A stretch of DNA of 64,000 bases. Origin: Metopolophium dirhodum (lineage: Eukaryota; Arthropoda; Insecta; Hemiptera; Aphididae). Every line of letters starts with the position of its first letter. Position 1 is the stretch's first letter. Both the position numbers and the translations under genes were made by a program. The stretch is from positions 40,904,270-40,968,269 of the forward strand of contig NC_083560.1 in NCBI RefSeq assembly GCF_019925205.1, in the 5' to 3' direction. Under the pieces are notes generated by a model that did not search any database, was not told where the DNA came from, and was given only the letters and a program-made list of their open reading frames with translations. Below are positions 33,480-45,874 of the stretch, one piece after another.

Positions 33480-35695
33480 TAAATATGTTTCTTTTAATCA
33501 AACTACAATTTATTAAAAAGATTAATTATAACAGATTAAATTCAATCTTAAATAGCGAAGATTGGAAGAAACATTTTTTTAATCTGCCTATTAATGATGC
33601 ATTAACTATGTTCAATGAAAAAAATAGTAGGTACTGCTATAAATAGTCGTACAAATTAAGTTAAAATACAAAATTGCCGTAAATTTATTCAACTAAAAAA
33701 ATGGATAACAAGGAGTATCTTAGTTTAATTTAATAAAAAAGAAAAAATGTACAAAAAAAACGAAATAGGACTTTTGATTTAAATTTTGCTACTAAATTCT
33801 CAAAATACAAAAATCTACTTAAATTGTTATTAAAAATGCACGTATACTACACTATCAAAATAAAATTATATACAAACAAATTTAAATACTAAATCTACAT
33901 GGCGTATTGGCGTATTATAAATGAAATAATTGATAATAAAAATAAACCTAAAATACCAATTGCCTCGCTTTATAGTAATGGTGATAAAATAGTTGAAGAC
34001 AAATTTGAAATTTGTAATATTCTAAATGATTATTTTACCAATGTTGGTGAGAATATATCAAAAAATATCATAAATTAGATTGAAAATATTTAAATAATTG
34101 TCACGTAGATGAATCATTATTTCTAAAACTATTAAAACTTATTAAAAGATGAGTGTTCATATTATGAATATGGAATGACAAATTATTTTTTAAAAAGATC
34201 GTTTTACCTATTTTTTTATTATTTAATAAGGCTATAAAATTTGGAGTTTTTCCTGATTGTTTTAAAAAATGTTTCATTGTTCCTTTATTCAAAATAGGCG
34301 ATAAAAAAATCTGTGACAACTATAGACCTATTTCACTTTCACTATCTATTAGTAAAATATTTGAGAAATGTTTAAAAAAACGTTTATACGACTTTTTAAT
34401 AAAAAATTATTTTTTTCAAAAAACTTATATGGTTTTCAGTCAGGTAAATCAACAATTAACGCTTTAGTCCAAGCAGATAAATATATTAGGGAAAATTTAG
34501 ATAATAATAATAAAGTAATGGGCATTTTTCTTGATCTGAAAAAAGCGTTCGATTAGGTAAACTATAATATTTTAATCAGTAAGCTTGAATATGGTGGTGT
34601 TCGCGCTAAACACTTAATCTATACTCATCTTTTTTGGTTGGAAGATATCAAACTATTAGAATAGATAACGATTTAAGCAACTTTTTACCAATTAACTATG
34701 GAATCCCACAAGGTACACTGTTAGGACCTCTATTTTTTATAATTTATACAAATAGTTTATTTGGTTTAAATTTAAACGCTAAAATAATTAGTTTTGCTGA
34801 TGATACCTTAATTTTAGTTAGCGGTACCTCAAATAATGTAATTAATACACTGGCTACACGCACCTTGGAAACAATTAATACCTGGTTTGAAAATAATTTA
34901 CTTAAACTTAATATTAAAAAATCTAAGTATATGTATTTTAAAATGTATAATAATAAAAGTTTAATATACAATTCTTTAGTAATAATACACTGCTCTAATT
35001 GTAATATGTCATTAGATTCTTGGAAATGTGATAAACTTGAACATGTTGACTCAATTAAATACCTTGGGGTGATTTTTGATAGAAACTTGAGGTGGCCTGC
35101 ACATATAAATCATGTGGCTAGTATGATACGAAAGCGGTTTTATAAATTTAAATTCTTAAAAGATATCCTCAACTCCAAGACCTTGCGTACAGTCTATTTA
35201 GCATTAGTACAATCCATTATTAACTATGGTATAGTTGTTTGAGGAAACGCATCTAAGTTTGCTTTAAATCCGCTTATTATTACATTAAACTCACTGTTGA
35301 GATTTATACTTTTAAAACCGTATGATTTTCATTTAGATGACCTTTTTAGGACATTCAATGTAAGAAACCTAAATGGCTTGTAGGTATATATGGAATATCC
35401 TTAATTATATTTTTAACATAGATCCAAAAGAATATTACCCGTCACATAGCTATCAAACACGCATGAAACAAACTGTAAATCTGAATATCCCAGTAACCAA
35501 TAAAGAATTTGTTGGAACAATGGTTTTTAATGTCGGTATTCGTTTATGTATTAAACTTAACATTAATTTAAAATCAAATAAAAATAAATATCATTATAAA
35601 ATTTTTTTAAAACATCTAAATCTTAACTATGTTACATTATATAAAAAAAAAAATAATACTTTTAGTTGTATTCTCATCTTTATATTACTCTAAAA
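33480..35695 (+). pseudogene. decayed non-LTR retrotransposon (Jockey/CR1-like RT)
   Basis: Plus-strand remains of a LINE ORF2: a linker region at 33500-34080 (SILNSEDWKKHFFNLP, STWRIINEII in broken frames), RT from 34330 with YRPISLSLSISK, GFQSGKSTINAL, GIFLDLKKAFD (then TAG at 34555-34557), GIPQGTLLGPLFFIIYTNSL and FADDTLIL, and a C-terminal YLGVIFDRNLRW segment. A TGA follows at 35241, and later frames reach 35693. No endonuclease is found upstream, so the copy is 5'-truncated. The FADDT active site and spacing fit the Jockey/CR1 side of non-LTR elements; the exact clade is not determined. Confidence 0.75.
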
Positions 35696-36619
35696 AATTA
35701 AATGTTTATTCTATACTTATGTAATACGTAAATAATAATATAATATAAATATAAACAAACAACGATTCTGAGCGGTGACAGTTTGTCAGTGTGGAAATTT
35801 TATATTATATCTACTATTATTAAAGACTGGATGTAGATGTTTTTTAAATTGTAAAATATGCATACAAACATGCACTAAAAAAAGTCAAAATATGCAAGAA
35901 CAAAATACAAAATTATAGTAAAATTTAAATTTTTATTTAACTTTAATTTTAGTAACATTTTTATAAACAATAAGTAAAATATAATCTACCACAAAAATGC
36001 AGTACAAAAATGTAATTAAATTTTTAGATTTTTAGATTTTTAAATTTTATTCATTAATAGATTGCAAACCAAGTAAATACCATTTTAGTAAATAGGTGAG
36101 TATGACACGTTTAATTCTTTGAAAAATAATATATGATAATTCAACGTACATATTTTAATCTTTTTTCATATGTAATATCACTAATATGTGTTTTAAATAG
36201 TATCATACTTATGCCATATAATTTATTTATAATGTCAACCATAAAATTATTGGATATAGCCATTAAGTCATGGGAATATTAAATTAGCAAATTTAAAAAG
36301 TGCGTTGAGTAAAAAAGCTTGAAAATTTAATAGAGGGCTCCTAATTTGGTGTTTCAAAGGCAGATGAAAAATATTTAAAATACATAGGCACATTTTTTTT
36401 AATAAGCATTTAAACTTTAAAGTTCGAATTTTGACAAAATTTATCAAAAACTCGAAAATTATAAATCATTGTAATTAAAAAATTATAAAATATTCAGTTT
36501 TTTGACTAAAGATTGAAAATTATAAACAAAGATTCATATAGGTATAGGTAATTATAATTTATTTTTAATCAATTATAGATATTTTATAAACATTATGATA
36601 AATGATATAGAAACTATAA
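35696..36619. other. AT-rich non-coding stretch
   Basis: No supported gene. About 36340-36530 carries a diverged piece of the dispersed repeat family seen at 31-33 kb. Confidence 0.45.
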
Positions 36620-37382
36620 TTATTGTTCGTAATTAGACTCATAATGGGGATTGATTTCGTTTACATTTCCATAATCATTAACGTCCACACTTTCCAATGA
36701 CTGTGATGAGAAACTTGTACTTGGTGCCGGTGAATATTGTGGTAAATTTACGAATTTACTGGTATTGCGTGTTTCTAATTCGAAGACCATTTGAAGCGAC
36801 TTCATTTTTGCTTCATTTATCAATGCTGGACTAAGTTTTTTAACAGACATCGCGATACGTTTAAAAAATAAATCGATCTCATCTTCACGATTTTGAGCCA
36901 TATTCTTCATGATCTCATTTCTCTCAATACGCTTATCTTCTAGAAGCTGTATAACTTTTTCATTATATTTTTGACGCTTGCTTTTTAGTGATTTTTGCAA
37001 CTTCGAATTTTGTAGAGTTGGGTCTTCATTTGAATTTTCACCGATTGAACAAATCGATTGGTTATTAATTTCCTCTGGTACCTGCAGCAAATCATCGTTT
37101 ACTTCTGTACTCGAATCATCGTCTCCACCTTCCTCGCCACACTCAATATTTGATATGCTACTATAAATCAAATGTATATGGTTAAATTAAATTCATAAAC
37201 AAAACATTTAAAAATAAATACTCACTCTCGCTTGTAATCAGCTTTTCCAAGAAACGACAGCTTATCAGCTAATGACCAATGCTTAGGTTTACATAAAGCA
37301 GATGATCCAGTTCCCATTCCTTTCTTAACCCTTTTATGGTACGTGTCCTTGATGTTCCTCCACCTTTTTTTACAATCCTCTA
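36620..37382 (-). CDS. MADF-BESS DNA-binding protein, partial (PIF/Harbinger accessory type)
   Basis: Two exons, 37226-37382 and 36620-37160, join in phase across a GT/AG intron (37161-37225). The first encodes the C-terminal half of a MADF/SANT-like domain (VEDCKKRWRNIKDTYHKRV, then KHWSLADKLSFL). The second has an acidic stretch, a basic segment, and a BESS motif (DEIDLFFKRIAMSVKKL) near the C-terminus. The N-terminal part of the MADF domain must lie in an upstream exon that I could not find. PIF/Harbinger elements typically pair such a protein with the transposase for DNA binding and nuclear import, and a Harbinger transposase lies head-to-head 640 bp away. An ordinary host MADF gene is the alternative. 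Confidence 0.65.
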
Positions 37383-37644
37383 CTGCAAATAAAAGTAACA
37401 AAATAAGTACTAAAAGCTGATAAAACAACAAAAAATACAGAAACAAACTTAATTCGTAAATTTAATGACAAACTCTTTTTAGCGTAACTTGTTGCAGTAA
37501 GTGGGCGGTGATGAATCAGCCAGGACAAGTTTTTTTTATATATAGATAGACATACGATAAACTTACCTATATTATATAATTGTTATTATTTATATAAATA
37601 ATTATCATATCGTTTGAAATGTACAGTCACGTGAATATAGTTTA

Positions 37645-37770
37645 GGGCCAGTTGCACCGTCTATGATTAAAATACGATTAAGCTTAATCAGCTGATAACA
37701 GATATTTAACCGGCCAAATTTGGTCGGTTAAACTGTGATTAACTTTAATCAGAGACGGTGCAACTGGCAC
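37645..37770. mobile_element. 126-bp MITE, PIF/Harbinger type
   Basis: The terminal inverted repeats GGGCCAGTTGCACCGTCT and (reverse complement) GTGCCAGTTGCACCGTCT differ at one position. TTA lies directly outside both ends (37642-37644 and 37771-37773), matching the TWA target duplication of Harbinger elements. The interior is itself a near-palindrome (AACCGGCCAAATTTGGTCGGTT). Confidence 0.8.
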
Positions 37771-38019
37771 TTACAATAATAGGAAAATATAAATAATATT
37801 ATATATAATACTATTAATACTACTAATACTTATATAATAATCTAATATGTTATTTATACCATTTTGATTGGGTCAACTATTGAGTCAATATTGAAGTATA
37901 AATAAATTGTTAGTACACAACTAGACAGGAATGATATTTTAAGCTCGTTCATAATTATATTAAACAGTTTATTATTAGTATCAATAATAACAATAAGTAA
38001 AATAATTTTGTATTTTTAG

Positions 38020-38560
38020 GTTTATGTTAAGTGGCGAATTGTACCACTCACTGCAATTTGCATTCAGAATATCGGCTAGTTACATTAGAAAAATTGTAAA
38101 AATTACACTTAGAGTTCTAAAAGAAAAATTAAGTCCTATATTTTTACCGTCGATCAAATGTGATGAGCTGAAAGGAAAAGCTGAAGAATTTGGACAAAAA
38201 TGGCATTTTCCTAATTGTGCAGGGGCAGTTGACGGTAAACACGTTCGCGTGTTTTGTCCTAAACGATCAGGGTCACTGTACTACAACTACAAAATTTTTT
38301 TTTCCAATGTCTTACTAGCTGTTGTTGATGCAAATTATAAATTTATTTTTACGGATGTCGGATCATATGGTAAGGAGGGTGATAGTGGTATATTCGACAA
38401 AAGTAATCTAGGAAAGCTGTATAGAAATGGGAATTTATTTCCTCCACCCTGTAAGCTACCAAACTCGAGTATTGTATTGCCACACGTTTTTTTAGGTGAC
38501 GAGGCTTTTCGCTTACATACAAATATAATGAAACCTTATTCTTGTACTGTTGCAAGGTAG
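38020..38560 (+). pseudogene. PIF/Harbinger transposase (HARBI1-like DDE nuclease), truncated
   Basis: About 178 codons start at a splice acceptor (TTTTTAG at about 38020). They carry LQFAFRISASYIRKI, WHFPNCAGAVDGKHVRV (first catalytic Asp), FSNVLLAVVDANYKFIFTDV (second Asp region), GDSGIFDKS and FLGDEAFRLHTNIMKPYS. The segment with the final catalytic acidic residue and the usual RARRVVE-type C-terminus is absent: the frame stops at 38558-38560 and unrelated sequence follows. The N-terminal exon is also not seen. With the MADF-BESS gene on the other strand it makes the normal two-gene set of this superfamily. Confidence 0.75.
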
Positions 38561-39974
38561 TAATTCTTGGCTGAATTTCTTCTAATTCGTTTCTCAGTAT
38601 AACGAATTTTTTTTTCATATGGTACTATATTATAGTAAAAATATTATAATTTTTCGCGTGTCTTTAATATATTTTCGTGTGCCACCTCGGGCACGCGTAC
38701 GATGGATTTGCCATCCCTGCTCTATAGAATATAGTCGCGCACTGCAGACGCTAGCTTTATAGTGTCTAATTCTTCACGCTGAATGAGTATATAAACCAGA
38801 TCGTTTTCTAATACTAGGAAGTATATTTAAAAAATATAAGATTGGTATGATAAGTCTACTGTACCGGTCACCCTTTTTCTTTAAATTTTTTACCCTCAAA
38901 ATATGTGTACAACTTTACTAGCGGTATACTGAATTCAAAAAAATTTGAAAAAAATTGCGGAAACTTAGGCCCTGTTCAAAAGTTACAGCAAACCATAGTT
39001 TTCGATATTATACAGTGCTTCCTGCTCAAATCTGGTTGACTTTTTCTATTTTCTACTCCCACGGGATGTCAAGTAAAGTAGACTTATTCCGAAGTTTTTC
39101 GTTACCTCGAGACCACCCAATATGATTTTACTTAAAAAATCGAGGGATGTTTTCGATTTTAATTGTCCGAACAAGTGACTCCGCTATAATATTACATTTT
39201 GCTGTAATTGGAATTTATTTCCGTAATAAAGAAAATATTATTATTATTATATGTTTTAAATCGATCCAGAACTTATAATTATCCTCATATGTGGTGATGA
39301 CAGGTTTGGAGGCCAAACCCATAGTAAGTTTTTACAATAATATCTACGATATATTTATTTAAAGAAAACCATGTTTGTAAATTACTGTTGAAACTGAATG
39401 CATCAAATGTTTATATTTTTAAATTACTATAATTTTCCTTTACAATATTTATGTATTGAATAGTTGGTAAAACTGCGTAAATTTAAGTATCACTCCTCAA
39501 AAGTTCAAAAACCACTAAAACACTTAAAATTTCAACTTACAAAAAAAAAAAAATTAATTAAAATTAAAAAAATAATATGTCGTTGTTACGTGTAAGTATA
39601 CAATGTAATAACTGTGTAAAAAAAATTCTATTTTTATCGTTGAAGTGTGAAAATTAAATAATATAAAAATGCATAAAAGTTTGAAAATATCAATCAAATA
39701 ATGTATATATTTTATACAAACAGCTGTAAGTCAGGTGTATGTTAATTAATTCTTTTGAAATTCTGGTTTAAGCGTCAGAATATTGTAACGATAATTTATT
39801 GATAAAAAAACAATAATTTTTTAGTGTCTACCACCGCATTATTATATAATATTTAATATTTAAATAAATAATACAGAATATTCAATGTTTTAATATATTT
39901 TAATAAATAATAATAAATAAATGATCAAATAAGTCTGTAAGTAATTGTAAGTAAATGTTTAATATCATTATCAA
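38561..39974. other. AT-rich non-coding stretch with a possible hAT terminus
   Basis: No gene supported. At about 38676-38722 the minus strand reads CAGGGATGGCAAATCCATCG, a sequence typical of hAT termini, but no partner end was found. Confidence 0.4.
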
Positions 39975-39989
39975 CTAGTTAAAATAAAA

Positions 39990-41773
39990 TGAATAAAATA
40001 TAGATGAACTATAAATAATAAATACAATTAGTACCAGAGTAATTTTTGTAATTCTAAAGAGGCTATTGCTTATTTCATGTACTTCAACACTTTTATAGAT
40101 ATGTTTTACACAGTGTTGGGAAGGAACGCGTTCCTGGAACGCGTTCCTTTTATAGGAACGAAGCTCGGAACGAGTTCCTATTTTGAAGGAACTTGAACGA
40201 AAATTTCCGTTCCTCAAATAATGAAAAAATTTTAACACGTTGAGTGCCACAGTATATTTTATGAAGCGCATATAGTGTGTTTCCGCGCCAAAACTGAGCC
40301 GCGACGCCGTCGGTCGACTACGTGTCGTGTTCCGGGTCGTTTCCGGTTCCGCGCTCCAAATTAGTTCTTCTCAAACAAAACAAAATGTCAGTATAAAAAT
40401 ATTTTTTCAAATAAATTGAATTAAAAAAAAAAACAGATTGTTGTATCATACTATGTCCTATACTCCTATGGGCTATAAGCCTATAACCTATAGCATGTCT
40501 CTATGTGTGGTGTATCGTGTATAGTACACACTATACACTGTATACTATACTACTATAGTAATATACATGTATAATATTATGCAATTATGCAATATGAATG
40601 TATATATATAAAGTTTCAAGTCTACGCTATACAACTTTTGAATTATAACAAAAAAAATCTAAGACAAATCACTTTTGTTAAAAATCGGTGCTCCTAGAAA
40701 GGAGTGAGTTAACCGATTTCAGTGGTGGTCAATGGTGTTTTTTGCGAAAAATTTTTAAGTCAGAAATAATCGGTTAACTCTCTCGGTTCGATTATTTCTG
40801 ACTTAAAAATTGTTCGCAAAATACACCATTGACCACCACTCAAATTGCAAAAAAAGGAACATGAAGGAACGGGAACGCGTTCCTTTTTAAAAAGGAACGG
40901 GAACGCGTTCTTTTTTCGGGACAGGAAAGAGGAACGGGAACGAGTTCCTTTCTTACAGTAGGAACGAGGAACGGGAACGAGTTCCTTTTTAAAAGGAACT
41001 TTCCCAACACTGGTTTTACATTAACAAATATTCCAGTGATCCAGTTTAATGAACTGTTGGTAGAAAAAGCCATACATATTGAACAATGCATTTTATTATT
41101 AATAACATTGTAACTTAACCACTTACGTTGAACAACTTCTTTGTTATGTTTATTTTCTAGATACCTATAATATACCTTTGAAACATCAAAACATATTTCA
41201 GGACCAGTAGGCTGTATTGGATGACTGTTGACAAAAGAAACTTTTACATTAGTTGACATATTTATTGGTGGAATGGAATATCCAGTACTACTAGTATTGT
41301 CATTTTCGACATTTGCTACATTATCAGTTGTATTAATATTAAAATCAAAATCATTTTTCAAACTATCTGGGATTTTATTAATATGTTCTTGTGTAATATC
41401 TATACTGCCATCATCATAATTACTATTCATTTCTTTGGATGGAATTACAGATAATGTAGTAGCCTCAACATTTTCTTGTACTATATTAATATTTGAATTA
41501 TTGCTAAGCCTAAGTTCTACAGATTTAATAATTTCTGTTGAAGCATTCTTGGACACTTCTGTAATCTGTATTAATGTTTTCAATTTCATGTTTAGTGTTA
41601 CCATTATTATGATTTTGGACACTAACAAAAGATAACTTGGACTGTTTTGGATGGTTAGCTGCATAAATAAGCTCAGCTTGACGTTTTTTTTGTCGTTTTT
41701 GATGACCTGACAGCATACTTGTATGTTGTTTATTATTCATTACGTGACTCGTGTATTTTATTTTGATATACAA
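39990..41773 (-). pseudogene. ZMYM1/hAT-like transposase fragment, interrupted by a hAT insertion
   Basis: The N-terminal basic segment (HQKRQKKRQAELIYAA, from about 41716) lies in one frame. The next frame (41021-41650) has an acidic/Asn-rich linker, then RKWLSYNVINNKMHCSICMA and NWITGIF. This is the TTF-type zinc-finger region common to ZMYM1-like and domesticated hAT proteins. The next expected segment (HIYKSVEVHEISNS) is found only beyond the insertion, at about 40040-40102. A frameshift near 41560 also breaks it. The catalytic and dimerisation domains are missing here. A related C-terminal dimerisation fragment occurs at 60614-60960, but linkage is not implied. Confidence 0.65.
40111..41012. 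mobile_element. 902-bp non-autonomous hAT element with 8-bp target duplication
   Basis: The ends CAGTGTTGGGAAGGAAC and GGAACTTTCCCAACACTG are inverted repeats. GTTTTACA stands directly outside both (40103-40110 and 41013-41020), an 8-bp duplication as expected for hAT. Both subterminal regions carry many GGAACG/CGTTCC motifs, probably transposase-binding repeats. The interior holds a second inverted repeat (about 40720-40770 against 40785-40837) that could form a long hairpin. It has no coding capacity. It interrupts the ZMYM1-like gene. Confidence 0.85.
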
Positions 41774-44768
41774 TCTTCTGTAAAATAATATTTAATATTT
41801 TTAACTAAGTCAAGTAAGCAAGTAGGTACCTAATTAGCAAATGATGTGTTTGTATTCCAGATTTGTATTAAATCCTACAATGCATGACATTTTGTGTTAA
41901 AAAAAATTCTTTTTCATGAGAATTTGATGCTGAGTTCGGGAAAAATTTCAAAAATATCGTTATTTTCAAATAAAACAAATATGGTTATATTTAAGATTAG
42001 GTAAAAACAAAAAATTAGAAAATCGATAGTCAACATTTCGCTTGGAAAATTTGGGAAATTATCAACAATTATACGTATCTACAGTTTCTATTAAAATTAA
42101 AAAAAAAATACTAATAATGCAGCATATTACATAACAAAAAATACCAAAGTTATAATAACAATTCCAAAAAATAAAACGTGTGAAATAGAATGTGTACGTG
42201 CGGGTACGATTATGCCGCGATATCCCGCAAGCGTATGCACGGTACACCGCTTCGTCCAAACATACCAATGATAATTTTTTTCCAAACTAAATAAAGCAAT
42301 TTATTTAATATAATTAACTAATAAATCTGAACAATTTACCCGCGGATTATGATTTCCGACTATGAGATAATAAAGTTTATTATTGTGGTATGTGAGTGTA
42401 TTAAATAAGTAGCAAGCGTGTGGGTTTTTAAACCGCGATTTACTCTCGAGCTACACTCTGTAGATTATCTGACTATATACAATATTATAATATGTAAATA
42501 TCTTACCGTTATAGTTTGTGATATGTAACTTATAAAATAAAACTTGATAGTTGACGTTGACACGCTGATCAAGACGCACAGACGACAGTCGACAGTCGAT
42601 AGACGATAGTGCCGAGCATCGTGCAGTCAGCACTATACAAAACAATCCAAAAATAGAACTAAAACGTGTATTTTAACCACCTCAGTTCCTTATCTAATTT
42701 TGAGGTACCATAGTGTTCCAATTTTCTATTTATCTTACTGTGGTTTATCCGTTGTATATCGATTTATAATATTATATAATATAATAATATAGTATTTATC
42801 GCACGGTATTCATTATTTTTAAAATAACACAATACGACTATCTAACACGATTATATCTACAATCTAAGTTATTTATGAACATTTTAAATAATATAATCTC
42901 AATCGGGTAATGGCTGTAATGGCCCATTTAGCCGAGGGCCCAGTCGGCGATCGCCGACTCGCCAACCTGGCCAGGCCGCCACTGTATAGATATTTATTAT
43001 ATTATAATGGATACTGTCTGTATAATAGTAATAGAATTGACATCGGACATCACGCGAACACTGCAGTGGGATGTCAACCAACAACCCAGCACCGATTTAA
43101 ATTATCTTACAAATTACAACAAATACATTTCATCACGATTTGAACTAGACGATTATTTTTTTAATAATTTAAAAATGTGTTCATTGCTATCGTAAATTAA
43201 GATTTAATTTGAGAAAACATCAATTAATCTCAAATTACTATACTATTATACATTTTACTAAATTTATAACGAATATTATTAGTTTAAAAAAACATAATAA
43301 TATTACACCTAGTGTTTTATTTTTTTTGACATTGCTGACTAGCAGATAAAAATGTGCAAACACTATTTTCCTCGCACTTCGTAGCCAATTGAAGTCCTTG
43401 GATAAATAATTAGGAGGTTATAGTATCATTTTTTTTTTTTAAGACTTCAAACTGCATGGTTATTATAGCTGGTTTTTACTGTGGACAATATTCCACACCA
43501 TTATTTTTAACTTGCAATTCACTATGTCATGCGAGAGGTTCAAAAATAAATCAAAAATGAAGTTTTTTTGACACTCGGCAACCCCATTCGGTTTATGTGG
43601 GGGCTACAGTTGGTACGCGTTTTTTATGTGAAGCAGATAGATCGTCACAAGGAACCCTGTTGGTCACCCATCTGAGAGCCTGCTCGACCGCTGCACACAT
43701 TATTATATTAGTGACTACGTCCAATCACTGCGCTCCGCCAGGTCACCATACAATGAACTCTAATACCAACCACGTTAAATTGTATATTATAGGTATGTTT
43801 ATATATTTACCAGTTTAAATTCTTGCCGAATGTATTATATGTAACATTTGACATATCAACAAATTGTTTACAATATTACAATCCTTAATATAGCAATAGT
43901 ATTGAGTAGGTAGTAAAATATATAATGGTATATACAGAATACAGATTAGTGTAAATTAAATCATTTGTTGGTTGTTGCCACATCGATAAAATCAAATATT
44001 TAAGTAACTTGATCGTCATATTGAAAAGGTGATTTTGAAAGGATTTATTATAGATACTTGTATATTTTAGAAAATTAAGGTTTCAGAAATATAGTAAAAA
44101 TATATTGGATAGGTTATGATACCTACGTTATGATATTTGGTATTAGCAAGACTTAAACTTTAACCTAACTATTAATTAATCATATAAATAATAAACTAGG
44201 TATAGGATCATGTTTGATAATGTTTAGAAAACTATATAAATATTTAAATTAATAATTATGTGTATCCTTATAACGTATCTACTATACAGAGTATATATGA
44301 AAAAAAAAAGAAAATTAAATATGTCCATTTATGTTCAATTATTACCTAATAATCGTTAGGGATCAAATATGTACCAGGATAAGGTATTTTTTCATTGCTC
44401 AACATTTAAAAAAAAAACCCCAAAATATATAGATTTATTAAAAATTTGATATAGATATATAAATAGTATGTATTATAATAATTAAAAAGTATAAAATGTA
44501 TCAAAAAAGAATAATGAAAAAGTTCAACAAATCAAATTATACTATCGGTACCTAGCTGAATACTGATGCAATTATTAATTAAGAAAAATAAATCAATAAT
44601 GTAGTATTGTAATATTGTAAAATATATCAATTTTTTTGAACTTATAGTACCTATGAAATCAAAAAACTGTGCAATCGGACCAGAAGTTTTAAGTTTTAAG
44701 TTTTCAGTAGCTAGTACATAATATTATATAATATATAGCGGTCACCAATTAATATTTTTGAAGGTATA
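41774..44768. other. intergenic region, no supported gene
   Basis: AT-rich with local GC-rich islands at 42540-42620 and 42910-42985. The second contains a perfect 18-bp palindrome (42942-42959) and ends in CCAGGCCGCCACTG, whose reverse complement resembles a transposon terminus. A GC-richer patch at 43570-43760 has no recognisable RNA or protein. I see no coding exons. Confidence 0.4.
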
Positions 44769-44949
44769 TTATTTTCCACGAACGTTTCCCCAGCCGCCCC
44801 CCCCCCCCCAAAAAAAAGATTTTTTGAAATTTTTTTTCATTTATAATTAGTATGGAATATGTATGAATTTGTACGATGAAAATCAGAATTTGTACGGATT
44901 TATTTTATAAGGAAAAAACAAAAAAGTGTGGGGGGGGGCTGTAGAAACG

Positions 44950-45519
44950 TTTCTCCAGCCCTCCCAAAACTAAAAAAAGGTTTTTCCAAAATTTTATTTC
45001 GCAAATATTTAGTACGAAATTTGTATGCATTCGTACGACCATTCAACAATTTTCCGGAAAATCCCTTCCAACCAAAAAACGGTTTTTCCACAAAGGGTGT
45101 TTCCCCAGCCCTCCAAAAACTAAAAAAAGGTTTTTCCAAAATTTTATTTCGCAAATATTTAGTACGAAATTTGTACGCATTCGTACGACCATTCTAGAAT
45201 TCTCCGGAAAATCCCTTACAACCGAAAAACGGTTTTTCCACAAAGGGCGTTTCCCCAGCCCTCCCAAATACTAAAAATAGGTTTTTCCAAAATTTTCTTT
45301 CACGAATATTTAGTACGGAATTTGTATGCATTCGTACGACCATTCAACAATTTTCCGGAAAATCCCTTCCAAACGAAAAACGGTTTTTCCACAAAGGGCG
45401 TTTCCCCAGCCCTCCCAAATACTAAAAATAGGTTTTTCCAAAATTTTCTTTCACGAATATTTAGTACGGAATTTGTATGCATTCGTACGACCATTCTAGA
45501 ATTTTCCGGAAAGTCCCTT
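44950..45519. repeat. tandem 150-bp subrepeats in the left foldback arm
   Basis: About four units start near 44950, 45100, 45250 and 45400 with TTTCCCCAGCCCTCC. Each has TTCGTACGACCATTC and AACGGTTTTTCCAC inside. The short ORFs in all frames here are by-products of the repetition. Confidence 0.85.
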
Positions 45520-45874
45520 CCGAAGAATGTTGATACAAAAGAAAATTTTAAGAAAATCCACCGAAAAACTGGATGTAAAAAATACAACAGTGGCGCAACA
45601 GTGTATTATAATTTATATTGATTGTTATTGGTTAGGTTAGGGCATGTTTGATGATTTGTATTATTGTTTTTTGTCAATATATATAAAAATAAATAAATGT
45701 TTGTATGTAGATTACACCTCTGGGAAGAAGACAGGCTAATTTAAAAATGGTTAAATTTGGTTTTTTTTATTCATCTGATATTAGTACGGTTAGGATTTTG
45801 TATTTACTAATTATATTAATATAATCCATATAGGTATAACTTTGATAATTGAGACTTAAATCATACACTTACGT

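Noticed and set aside
38676..38722. Complete hAT element starting with CAGGGATGGCAAATCC
   Set aside because: Only one terminus was found and no 8-bp duplication could be paired.
43560..43790. Possible 5S rRNA-derived sequence (GATGGGTGACC on the minus strand)
   Set aside because: Only 11 bases match; the rest of 5S rRNA and its internal promoter layout are absent.
44900..45621. Several 74-99-codon ORFs rich in Phe and Lys
   Set aside because: They are translations of the 150-bp subrepeats in the foldback arms, on both strands and mirrored in the right arm.
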